Positions 12,370 to 23,600 of a DNA stretch of 64,000 bases are shown piece after piece (within the stretch, counting starts at the first letter, position 1; each line of letters begins with the position of its first letter). A program made the translations under genes and the position numbers. Source of the DNA: Mytilisepta virgata. Lineage: Eukaryota > Mollusca > Bivalvia > Mytilida > Mytilidae. Where the stretch lies: contig CM051513.1 in NCBI GenBank assembly GCA_028015205.1, positions 48,302,841 through 48,366,840 on the forward strand. The letters are read 5' to 3'. Under the pieces are notes generated by a model. The model searched no databases. It saw nothing but the letters and a program-made list of their open reading frames with translations, and was not told the DNA's origin.

Positions 12370-12600
12370 CCAGTTGCGGATCCAGAGGGGGGTGAATAGG
12401 GCATACGTCACTCACCCCCCCCCCCCCTCCTTTTTGATCGCCGAAATTACTTTTTTTTAATCCATGATTTTTTAATATAAAATCATCAAAAACAAGTTTC
12501 GCCTCGCTCCGCTTGCCTTAACATTTTTCTATTCTAAATTTTATGCCCCCCTTTAAAAGATCTGCCCCTATCTACTGTGTATCACACAGCTCAGGGCTAC
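12370..12600. repeat. Dispersed C-run repeat
   Basis: 'ggatccagagggggg', a poly-C run and 'ttcgcctcgctccgct' recur in the same order at 62150-62310. Confidence 0.6.
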
Positions 12601-13110
12601 ATACTTCAGCAACTGATTTCTTGATGAAAAGTCCATAGATTATTAAAACTTTTTACATTTCAAATAACAATTTGGTATATTTCCTATGAGTCAGACTTCG
12701 GCCGCCACATTTAAAAATATATTTGTTTCCCCTCTCCCGACCATACATTTCAGAGGAGGGTAGTTACAATGTAGGTAGGTCAAAAGTTGTTTTATTTTTT
12801 CTTGTTCAACAGAATTTTATATTATTGTTAATATCCAAGACCATGAACAAGATCTAATGCTATAAGGTTAGCATCCCTGCTTAGTCAGGCATGACATCAA
12901 AATTGTTAGTTAAATAGGTGTCCACTACCAATTAATCCAAACAAATACCCAAATAAGTTCACCATTAACAGATAATTTCTAAATCAATTACCAATTGTAT
13001 CATTTATAATTTATAATTCAAATACTACTAGTCAAGAATATCATCTTGTAGTTTTTAGTGTTTCCATAGGTTTTAAGAAGCAAGGCCTATCCTGATCAGG
13101 CACCCCTAGC
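12601..13110. other. Intergenic, nothing recognised
   Basis: It is AT-rich with no supported exon, RNA gene or paired repeat. Confidence 0.4.
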
Positions 13111-13186
13111 CGTTTTAGCTTTTGTCATCACTTGGCGTCCGTCGTCTGTCCGTCTGTAAACTTTTGCATTTTCATCTTCTCCTCTG

Positions 13187-14239
13187 GGCCTAAAATAAAA
13201 TTAAGTTTGTTTGCCCTTCCCCGACCGACCTGAAAAAATTGGCCCGAGTGAAAATTTTTTATAAAGAATCAAAAAAAAATTTTTTTTTTTTTTTTTTTTA
13301 CCGATTTTGTTCCTTGTCCGTTATGGTGCGTTGTATTTACATAGTCGGTTTTCGGTATTTACTCATCGCAATTTTGTCAGTGTTATTTGAGCGCTTTAAG
13401 AAGCGCCGATCTGATCCCACTGAATACAAACGCTTTTCCACATTGAAGGAGATGGCGTGCTCAGAGACGCCGAGGAAAGGGCCGCCGACGGGCAATATAT
13501 CTTTATGTTTAAATGTACGTGTTAAAGGTGGAGACCATATAATAAAAAATAGCATATTTAGCTACACAACTGATGACACATGGGAAGATGTATTCAAAGA
13601 TTTGACCGATGATACTGGTTTCACTAGTATGGGAAAATCAGATACTTTGAATGTCAGTCTAGCATCAAAACTTACGTCGCCAGATGTTTTCCACCCTGAT
13701 CTCTTAGAGCCAATTTCTGTTGCATTACAATTTGACAAATCTTTGAAGTATGTCACTTTTGAAATAGACCGATTAACTGGTTAGTGACCCATACACACAT
13801 GCACAAAGCGCACACCATGCAGTTATGTTACAAAGCTAGCTAGCACACTACATTGGGTGTTTAAGGGTCAGAGGGTACATATGCTAAAGTTAGAAAGTGT
13901 GGTTTAATATCAAAGAAATATAGAAAACAGACACAAAAAGACATGTCTGCAACAATAGAGAGTGCATGCAGGTTTATATACAGAAAGGGAGTGCAGATTA
14001 GAAGCCACAATAAAAGATTAATATGGATGTATATATATATATATATATAAAAGAATGACAAGCCATATATCAGTGAAATATACACATGCAAAAGAAATAT
14101 ATAAATTACGTGTTCACATCCAGATGTTGGCAAAATACACAAGTGTTATGAATAAAATAAAAAATTTTGCCTACCTACCTACCCAATAAAAAAATGGTGG
14201 GTCGGGGAAGGGCAAACAAACATATTTTTATGTTTGGCC
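13187..14239. mobile_element. 1.05-kb TIR element carrying an exon-like ORF
   Basis: The ends are inverted repeats of about 45 bp. The left begins GGCCTAAAATAAAATTAAG and the right, read inward, begins GGCCAAACATAAAAATATG; both continue into 'gtttgtttgcccttccccg'. The flanks are CTCTG at 13182-13186 and 14240-14244. An end of the same family occurs at 16583-16586. The cargo is an ORF described separately. No transposase is visible, so it is non-autonomous. Confidence 0.78.
13323..13784 (+). CDS. Exon-like ORF inside the TIR element, function unknown
   Basis: The frame is open from upstream of 13323 to a stop at 13784. Two in-frame ATGs are candidates: 13323, which gives a hydrophobic N-terminus (YLLIAILSVLF), and 13452 (MACSETPRKGPPTG), which has the better start context. 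From there the protein is hydrophilic and ordered-looking (NVRVKGGDHIIKNSIF..., TWEDVFKDLTDDTGF). A GTTAGT donor at 13780 overlaps the stop, so this may be a first exon captured by the transposon whose partner exons lie elsewhere. I do not recognise the protein. It could be a fragment of a transposon gene. Confidence 0.4.
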   Translation: MVRCIYIVGFRYLLIAILSVLFERFKKRRSDPTEYKRFSTLKEMACSETPRKGPPTGNISLCLNVRVKGGDHIIKNSIFSYTTDDTWEDVFKDLTDDTGFTSMGKSDTLNVSLASKLTSPDVFHPDLLEPISVALQFDKSLKYVTFEIDRLTG

Positions 14240-14879
14240 CTCTGAAACCCCTGGACCTATTGAACTGAAATTTGGCCTGTAGCTTCTATGGAAGGTCCTT
14301 TACAAATTTGCATAAATCATCTGGGTCCGTGAAACTAAATGGCCGCCATGAGCATTTACATGTTCTGATTTGTCGAAATTTAAAACTTTATCTCCTGAAA
14401 CCGTAAAGCCAAATGAACTGATTTTTGGTATGGAGCATCTATGGAATGTCCTTTACAAAGTTTGCATAAATCTTTCTAGTCCGTGAAACAAAATGGCTGC
14501 CAGAAACCTTTATATATTCTGATTGGGCGAAATTTTAAACTTCTCCTTTGAAACCGTTTGGCCAATGAACTTATATACTTGGTATGAAGCATTTATAGAA
14601 GATCATTTACAAAGTTTCCAGAAATCAATCTAGTCTGTCAAATCAAATCAAAAGTTTGTGACTTCCAGGTGAGCGATACAGGCTCAGCCCACTGGGCCTC
14701 TTGTTTCATAAAGAAGACATGAAAACGTGTTGCCACCAATCACATAACAGGTTGTCTCATTCCATTAAAAAGTGTCTTGCATTTATTTCATTTAAAAGAA
14801 TTTTACTTTTAAATAGATAATTTATTTAAGTGTAGTTGATGTGAGATAATCGTTAAATTTTTATGTCTTTTATATGCAA

Positions 14880-16267
14880 TAATTATAAAGCAGTCTTTTA
14901 AAGATTATGTTGCTCTCTTCAGCATTTATATGATACCAATGTTTCTTAATAGCCCTTCCTAATTTCCAAAGAGTCGGGTTATATTTTGTTGTAAATACAA
15001 GTGGTGTGTTTATCTTGGATTTGTTTTTCGTATTGAATTGTTCTTTCTCTGGAAATTTTAAGTTTTTCGCATTATTAAAGGTTCAATTTTGCATCATTTA
15101 TAGCCCCTTTTGATTAGATTTATAATAAATATTTCAACTTTAGGTATGAGGTCTTATTGTTGGTAAGTCTTGATAAATCTAGTTATTTCTCCCAATATAA
15201 ATCCTTTAAACATGAAAGAGGAGTATGCTGATGATCTATGTACTAAGTACTGAAAGTTTTCCCTTGGTTTTCAACATAACGTTAAATCTAAAGTATATGT
15301 ATTTTGAAACCTATATTCTTTAAATACAGTTAAAACTAAGAATTCCATGCTATGGTCTGATATTTTACATGTAAACTTTAGTAATGAATGCAGGTATTCG
15401 TTATTTCAAAAAATTTACATAATTCCTCTATTACCATTAAAAGTAATGATTTTCAACCATTGTGTCGATACATGGACAGCAAGATTATTTTGTCTGAATG
15501 TATGACCAGTTTAATTACAATGTATATGTGTTATTATTTCAAACATGCATAAATCAGTAAGACTGGGAGAGATTGGACCAACCATTGGTAGTGGTTGGTA
15601 CTCCTATTTTTTGTCTATACATTCTACTTTTGAATTCGAATTTGTTGTTCTGAAGAATAAAATTAATTAAGTCAAGCGTCATTTTTGTGTCGCCTGCAGA
15701 ATACATGGTTGACACATAGGGATCACCATATGTCGTCTTGCGTCGTCACAATTTTCTTATATCCTCAACTACTCGTAAACCGCTCAAAGGAATTTGATGA
15801 AACTTTCTCTGAGCATTAACCTTAATGCACAGGTGTGCATATATATTTCATTTTTTGTTGTTGTAAAAATTGACATTTTTGAAAAAGGGGGGGATCAAAA
15901 CTTCCCCCTCTATCCTCAACTACTCCATAACCGCTCAAAGGAATTTAATGCAACTTTCTCTGTACATTAACCTTGATGCACAGGTGTGTATATATGTTTC
16001 AGTTTTAGAAAATGTAAAATTGTTTTTCGTAAAATTGACATTTTGGAGAAAAGGGGGGCGTCAAAACTTCTATCCTTCTAAAAATTGACGTCCGCAGGCC
16101 ACACGTCTTCCTTGGAAGACTCACACATTTTCTTAGATGGTAAATCTATCTCGAATCTGTGTTTCATTAATCTAGACCATGCTCTGTCAACAGCACTCTT
16201 GATTTCCTTGTGTTTCATATTAATATACATACTAGTAATGTCGAATGATGGTAAGTTCATCTTATAA
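14880..16267 (-). mobile_element. Penelope-like retroelement relic (RT), split
   Basis: Read leftward on the minus strand: SFDITSMYINMKHKEIKSAV (RT motif A region, 16267-16085), then FKSRMYRQKIG (about 15640, the region before motif B), then HSLLKFTCKISDHSMEFLVL (about 15350), then FKGFILGEITRFIKT (about 15190). This order fits Penelope-like RTs, in which a KFTYEIS...FLDL block and an FK.FI.GEI.R block follow the palm. Stops and frameshifts are frequent and the Asp-Asp block is lost. A two-unit tandem repeat (15716-16080) interrupts it. No GIY-YIG endonuclease is seen. Confidence 0.7.
15716..16080. repeat. ~152-bp tandem repeat (2 units) inserted in the Penelope-like relic
   Basis: 'tatcctcaactact' starts at 15759 and 15911, and each unit ends with a G-run and 'tcaaaacttc'. 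The segment separates motif A from motif B of the retroelement. Confidence 0.75.
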
Positions 16268-16586
16268 CATCTTATGGCAGTGTCAGTTATTCAGTTTTAT
16301 TGATAACAGACGTAGTATCTTTGTATATGCCCATTGATAGGATACAGTAGGCTTTAAAAAATATTCTATACATTGACTGTCCAAGGACTTCTGCACAATG
16401 AAACTTTCTTGGTTTTAGGTTGAATCCAATGAAAATAAAAAGCTTCCTGTCACAATAAAGCGTAAATCTGGTTTGAAAGTGATCCGGAAATACAACAAAA
16501 AATTTATGAAAAAACAATAAAAACTGAGGCGACAGGGTTTTCACTGAGTCGGTCGGGCGAGGGGAAACAATATTTTTATTTTGGCC
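16268..16586 (-). mobile_element. Fragment with a second end of the GGCC-type TIR family
   Basis: The end at 16586, read inward, is GGCCAAAATAAAAATATTG followed by 'tttcccctcgcccgaccg', close to the TIR of the 13187-14239 element. A 102-codon frame (16287-16595) covers it. The other end is not found. Confidence 0.45.
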
Positions 16587-16599
16587 TTGCTTCAAACTT

Positions 16600-17145
16600 T
16601 TAGAAACAGAACTTGCACATATTCAACAATATCACATTTGTTTGTTATGACATCATATTTTATGCAAAAAGCAATGAGTTGCACATAAAAAATGGAAAAT
16701 TCACGCTTGTCAAAATTGAGGCAAATCGGCAGTGGAAAAGACTATTTGAAACAGAAGTTGTTTCATACCCTTTTATAATAAAATATTTGAGGTAGTCATG
16801 AAAAATGACTTGCAGTGGCAAGAGTTCTATTTGGCACCCCACAAGCATCCTCCCAAGTCAGTATCATATACTGGCACTGATAATCAAATTATTGGGTCAG
16901 TGTCAAGGATGACATCACATTGATAGGCATAGACGTCATTTTTTCTTTGTTCATCTGTGTCAGCTTAATGACTGAAATCATCATGTCATTCATAAAACCC
17001 CACAACTTACTTCCAAGCTACTTCCACTTAAAAGGTCATCTTTTTATAATGGCAATTTGTTTTCTGATAGCGACTTTTTCAGGTTTTTCATTATTTTATA
17101 TAGGTAACAATGTTGACTTTTTAGATTTGAGAACTTGAAAGCTAA
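16600..17145. other. Upstream of the zinc-finger gene, nothing firm
   Basis: I see no repeat pair or exon. It may hold part of the promoter of the plus-strand gene. Confidence 0.35.
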
Positions 17146-17480
17146 GGGACGAGATCAAAAGTTCAATGTAGGATAAAAAAGTTAATTCAAATAGTTTGGA
17201 GGGTTGGGGGGAGTGGTAAAAATCGCTACAAGTTTTGTTATCTGACATCAATTTTCGGATTGAAAAATACGGATTCAAGTGATGTACAAGTCAATATACA
17301 GAACAAACATACAGTGTTGAGGAAAAACAGGACCCATGATACAAAAAGTATACTCTCAAAGCATATGTCCATATTGGTCGATCAATTTTTTCTAAATTAA
17401 GTTAAGAAAAGGGGGGGGGGGGGGCAGTGAAAATGTGAATGAAGTTTTTTATCCTACATTGAACTTTTGATCTCGTGCCC
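17146..17480. mobile_element. MITE with ~35-bp TIRs, 142 bp upstream of the zinc-finger start codon
   Basis: The left end GGGACGAGATCAAAAGTTC and the inverse of the right end GGGCACGAGATCAAAAGTTC both continue into 'aatgtaggataaaaaa'. There is no ORF. Flanks are CTAA on the left and AATG on the right, so a target duplication is not clear. Confidence 0.75.
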
Positions 17481-17622
17481 AATGACTTAGTAAGAATCTA
17501 GCTAAATATAAAGATTTTGTTTTTCAGAAAAGTGACAGAAATATATTTTAATAGTAGAGCAAAACAGAAACAAATGAGAAATGCAAGAATCTTTTTTTTG
17601 AAAGTAGCAGACTTTTTTCATT

Positions 17623-17682
17623 ATGGAGAGAACAAGCAAAATGGACAGTGAAGAAGAGATATGGAAAATTACAGAGAACTTA
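17623..17682 (+). CDS. Zinc-finger gene exon 1 (start)
   Basis: It has 20 codons opening MERTSKMDSEEEIW, with a GTAAAT donor at 17683. It is chosen as the start because the paralog has the same 20-codon, phase-0 first exon with a matching EEEI. Confidence 0.75.
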
Positions 17683-20600
17683 GTAAATTTATCAGAGATT
17701 GAAAAGTTTTTTTATTTTGTCAAAGCTGAAATTTTTTATGGGTTATCTACATGACTGAGCATATTTATTTATAGACTGAACAAAAATATTACAGTCAATC
17801 TTTAAGGGATTCATATACATGTGAAATTAAATAGTCTACTGATTTTTTCTTCATATTTTAGTATAATTATTTTTAAGTAATGGACTTCTGTTTGCAAAAG
17901 AAAAAAGTTGGAGTCCATGTGCTTATTACAGAGATATTTCAAAAAAACCTCAAATTTAAGGATGTTATAAGGGTTTTTCTTGAGAGATACTATGATGTCA
18001 CAAAGTGTATATCTTAGTGATGTCATTTCTACCAATGTAATACATGTATATATATTGGATTGATGGATGAATTATTGTTTAACATCCAGTGGCAGCCTGA
18101 GGTACATGTCAGGATGAGAACATGTTGATATGATATGAATATGATCCCTGCTTTGTACTAGACCTACACGCTGAGCCGGATTTTTAATCTGCTAGCTCAC
18201 GAGGTAACTGTTCGCAGGAAGACATATCACCCTATGAAGTATGTGTAAAATTTCTTCAAATTATCTTGTGATGATTTAGACATGTTCTTCTAACCTTTAG
18301 GTCTGTAATTGTTTTTTATTTCGGGTCAAAGAAAATCAATTTTATATGCACACTAGAAGACACTATCATATAGGTGTAAATAAACTTTTACAATATATTT
18401 GTGGTCCAATTGTTATATGTCATATATATATATATATTTCCATGATACATATGTTTGATATGTGAACAATGTGTAATACATAAATATATTATATTGTTTT
18501 TCTCAATACAGTGCATGAAGTTTTCCTTGAAAGGAAAAGAATGCATATTCTTAACACTGGACAAAGAGAAGAAACATACAGAATATCGAGGTACACCGGC
18601 AGGATGCCATTTCGTTGATTCCTTTCCTGAATGGACTGAGAATTTCAAACTGTTTTGTGGTAGGTAATTTTTGTTTAGTTTGTTTAGTTGGGGTTTTACG
18701 CCGTTTTCAGCACATTTGGCTATTTCGGTAATTTTTGAAAATATTCAAATTTTTCATATCATTCTAGCTCAGTTGTTAATCATTGATTGTAGATTGAAAA
18801 TTTGGAGTTTTCAGATTTATTGTCATTACATCAACAAAAAACAAAAAGAATAAATATTACATAGCAATCAAATAACACCATCCAAAAAATAACAGAACAT
18901 TACACAGCACAAAACACAAACATAGAAACAACAATCTGACTTGGTATAGACACTGAAAGGTGATTGTGTTAAACCAGTTTTATGGGTAGCCAAACCTTCT
19001 GCTTATCGACCATGATTATATGTTATACAGGGTTCTCACTAAGAATTTTTCATGATGAGTCCTGGGACTCATCATTTTTCAGAATGGTGAGTCCCAGCTG
19101 ATTTTGATGAGTCCCAGGACTCATCGCCACTTTTTTAACGTACACTCCTGCATGATTTTGACCATGGTAGGCCTATTGTACTGTTGTTAAAGTTTAATTA
19201 AAATCATTTGCTGGCTTAAAATACTGACGAATATAATTTGAAATTTCCAAAAAAAAAAAAAAACAAAAACAAAAAATTGTACTTATGCAGTGGTGCTCCG
19301 AACTTGGAAGAAAATTTCTGTTACAGATATGAGCAAAAATCTTTGCACCTTTTGACACAACTTATTTATTATTGCCATTTTATTTTGTAATATTTATTTA
19401 TGTATAATCTTTACTATTATTTTTTCTCAAACATACTCTAAAAATCCTCCAATTGACATTGTTTGAACACCTGAATAATCAATATTGACAAAATTTCCAT
19501 TTGTGTATAGATAAGTCAAAATCCACTAAATTTATTTTTAAATGAGGTCTACATATTGTTACCGGTCGGTAATAAACACTGTGGCCAATGAAAAATCACG
19601 AGAATTCCGATTGCCGCCATTTTTTAGTTTACTTTTTGTCGTTTCTTTCCCTTCCCCTTTGATCTCCAAGAAAACAAAAAATGGCGGCTCGAGATTTTTA
19701 ATGAAAATAACGGTCTTGAGATGCAGCTGATTAGATCTACATGTGTCCCAGGGACGCATGAGTTTGAAGGATGACGCGTCCAGTCCAATTTTAGTGCATG
19801 TACGCGCCTTAGCGAGAACCCTGTTATATAAAACGTTATACAAAACATACCATAAAAGCCAATTACAGTATGATTGCAAACAAGATGACTGGCTAGCTAG
19901 AACTGCAAATATTGGTTGGATTCTAGTACATAATTTATATAGATAATGTCAAGTCCTGTGAGGTGTCAACTCCAGAAGGACATGAACATGAAATGACAAT
20001 GAACAATAAATGTCCTGCCTTCATTTTTTTCTCAGCATTGAAAGGGATTACTCCAATACATGTAAATGGTTACATGTTAAAAAAAACTTTGAAAATTGTG
20101 CAAAATCCTGACCAATATGAATTTTTTTATCATATCGTGGATGATCATTTAATCATATAATATTAACTTTGCTGACAGTTTTATCCGTTTTTTGGCTTCC
20201 TAAAGAAAACATAGAAAAACACAGAAGATTTCCAAATCACCAATTCTAGACTTCCATTCTTTTGGATATTTTTGAGTCATGGTCAAAATGAACTATTTGC
20301 ATGAGCACTAATATAAATTTTTTAATTTCAGATACATATAAAGCCACTAAAGAATCAGGGTCAGTTAAACAGAAGGAATTTGATACACACAATACTGTTA
20401 CAGAAGTGAGTACTTTGAGATACAACACAATGCATTATGGGGAATTCAATTGTTCACAGTGTTTTGGTAACACATTTAGAAACATCCCTGACTCGTGATT
20501 TCAGAAAGGATATTTTATTTTGCCATGATGCAAGCATTTTTTCACCAGATGCATACTTCAGTCATAGATATAGACACACTTCTTATTCATGTTATTGATC

Positions 20601-23600
20601 AATGACAAAATCAGTTACGGTTCGTTCAACTTTTTGTTCCTTTTGTCTCAAAATCGTGATAAATTTCCGGGTAAAGTTTAGAATCCGCAGACTGGTTTCA
20701 TGTTTTAGACGGGAACATTTCAGCTGCTTTGTAATGAGACTCGGCTATCAATTCACGTGTTATAATTTACAGATGCAAATGGAGGAATATACACTTCTTC
20801 CATTTTATTTATTACAGCTATGAGCAGTTTTAATTTTAAATTTTCAGAATAAAAACTTGTACACTGTTTGTTAATTTGCCAATTTGAGAGTAAAGTTTGA
20901 GTGACAAAGTAAATAATTAATGTATCGTTATATATAGGTATCGCGTGTAAGTGTTGTGATACTTATTAAGCCTAGTGTCTAGCTGGAGTGACAGGTCTTC
21001 TGCGTACTTCTTTCTCTTGAACTAGTACATTAAGAATCGAACCCAGCATGCCGTAATTGTCTCTGGACATTAACTAATAATCCACCAATATTGGATTTTT
21101 TATATTCCAGGAGGACTTTGACATAGAAATTGTGAATGAAAATGAGGACATGGATGACACAAATGTTGAACAGAGTAAGGGAGCAACCATTTTTATGGGG
21201 AACAAGGAAGTGATCTTGGGATCCCATAATTTTTTTTGCATGAGCCTTCATTTTTTTCTCTGCATTCAAACTTGCTCAACTTTAAAATAAAAAGATTATC
21301 TCCTTGAATCAAATAGTAGTCATATTTAGGGGAAATAAAATTATCCTGGCTCATTTTTATGCCAAGCCAGGAATGTGGCCGGGGGATATAGATTAACCTT
21401 TGTCGGTACATACGTCCGTACGTATGTACATCCCAATTCTGGTTAAGTTTTGCGTTTAGCTCCATTTCTCAGAAACCTATAGTAATATATCAATTATTTC
21501 ACCACTACAGTCCTCTTGTATAGTACAACACAGTTCAGCAACACTTGGGTTGCTATGACCTACATTTCATGCTTCAGTGACTTTGGTTAAGTTTTGCGTT
21601 TAGGTTCATTTCTTTGGAACTAAGCATAGTGTATCAATGAAACTTCATCAGTGGATGTGTCTTGGGTAGTATTGAGCAGTCATACAATAATTGGGTCATT
21701 ATGACCTACATTTTGTGCCTGAGTGACTCTGCTTAAGTTTTGCGTTTAGGTTCATTTCTTTGGAATTAAGCATGATGTATCAATGAAACTTCATCAATGG
21801 ATGTGCCTTTGGTAGTACTGAGCAGTCATACAATAATTGGGTCATTATGGCCTACATTTTGTGCATGAGTGACTCTGATTAAGTTTTACGTTTAGGTTCA
21901 TTTCTTTGAAACTAAGCATAGTGTATCAACAAAACTTCATCAATGGATGTGCCTTAGATAGTACTGACCATTCATACATGATGACCTACATTTTAGGCGG
22001 GGCATCCATGTCTTACAGACACAATTTCTAGTTTTTTTTAAAAAAGCCAAGATCAAAGCCCCATGCCGCAGAGAAGAGAAAATACTTAGCTTAGAAAAAT
22101 CAAAGGTTTTTGAGCAATTTGAGTTTTAGGTACCTAAGTTCAGTTGTAAATTAAGATATCAGAATGTATATATATATATAATATATTTATTTTCCTTGTT
22201 TTGTATATATAATATATATTGCCATGATTGCAATAATTGTTATTATAAATATAAAAATGAACTGACAACATTTTGTAATGATTTAATTTAAATTGTAACA
22301 GACAATTTGATTGGTTGTTCACAGTTGAGGAAGTTACATCATATTGTGTAATCTACTTTAAGTACTGTGATATCACCAATATATTACCAACGCATTACTT
22401 CACAATTACTTTAAATATTCCTAGTTAAATACGTTATTCAAATGAAACAACCTGTAAATTTTTGAAAATAAAATTATAAGCATTGTTAAAAATTTTGAAA
22501 CAAGCTATAGTACTTGTTTGTCCTATTCTTGACGTGTTTAATCGGTGGGTATATTTAACAACTTTCGGGTGATTAAATTTTTGCATGGAAATTCTCTCTG
22601 TTTTATTACGTTTATTGGACAACTAGAGAAGTTCCGAAATGGCGTTCATGTAAACAAAATGAGAAGCAACGGCATTTTCTGCAGGTTTTTATAGAATAAA
22701 ATAGGAGAAACAGATTCTCCTTCAATTAACTCGTGAGTTATAGAATTTCTCCACCCTCAATACTTAAATTTTAGATTTAGTGTTGAAAATAAAAAAATTA
22801 ACTATCTTGGGTGGATAAATTCCATAACCATGATAACCCAATCGTATCTGAAGGAGAAACTGCCTCAAATTAGATCATTGTAGATTATATTGTATAACCT
22901 GCTCGAAAATTGAAAATAATCCTTAAATATTTTACAAAGAATTTTTTTATTTCCTTACAGGAAAAAAAACAACAAAAAGAAAATTCGCAAGAAGGAAATC
23001 CAAAAATTCATCAAAAGTTCACTTGAGTGAACATAAACTGACAGGGGAAGCCATAATATCAGAAAATTACGTAAAACCTTCTGTAGTCTCTAAGCCTCAT
23101 CGTGCAATCAGAACAAGAAGTACAACTAGATCCTTATCGACGATTAAAAGTAAAAGCAGTAAAAATTTAGATATCAGCCAATCAGATGATATTATAAAGT
23201 TAGAGGATAGGATAGGTTTGGAAGGAAAGTTTGAAGGTCATAAGGAAGGTGAAAATGACATTAATAGTTGTAAAAATGATGAAACCATGGGAACCGGTTT
23301 GAAAAACGATGAAACCATGGGAACCAGTTTGCAAAATGATGAAATCATGGGAACCAGTTTGCAAAATGATGAAACCATGGGAACCAGTTTGCAAAATGAT
23401 GAAACCATGGGAACCAGTTTGCAAAAGGATGAAACCATGGGAATCAAAGGTTTGAAAAATGACAAAACCAGGAAAGCAGAAACTGTAAGATGTAAAGCAA
23501 AAATAAATGAGGATGAACGACTTAAGAATTTACCACCTGAGCTGCAGGAGTTGATGAAATATTTGAAAATCATTGAATATGTCTGCAAGGTCTGTTCAAG

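Larger units (their letters stand above)
13112..14703 (+). repeat. Tandem-core repeat of the ggcgtccgtcgtc family, copy 1, split by a DNA element
   Basis: It starts 'ttttagcttttgtcatcact', carries internal ~170-bp units ('tttggcctgtagcttctatg', 'aaatggccgccatgagc') and ends with 'caggtgagcgatacaggct' plus a small hairpin. The element at 13187-14239 interrupts it and leaves a 5-bp duplication. Confidence 0.75.

Noticed and set aside
16287..16595. 102-codon minus-strand ORF as a host gene
   Set aside because: It runs into a TIR end of the GGCC family and lacks splice borders; it is more likely transposon interior.
23200..23588. Minus-strand ORFs with repeated peptides (MVSSFCKLVP, QTGSHGFIIL)
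   Set aside because: Antisense shadows of the 30-bp coding minisatellite in zinc-finger exon 5.
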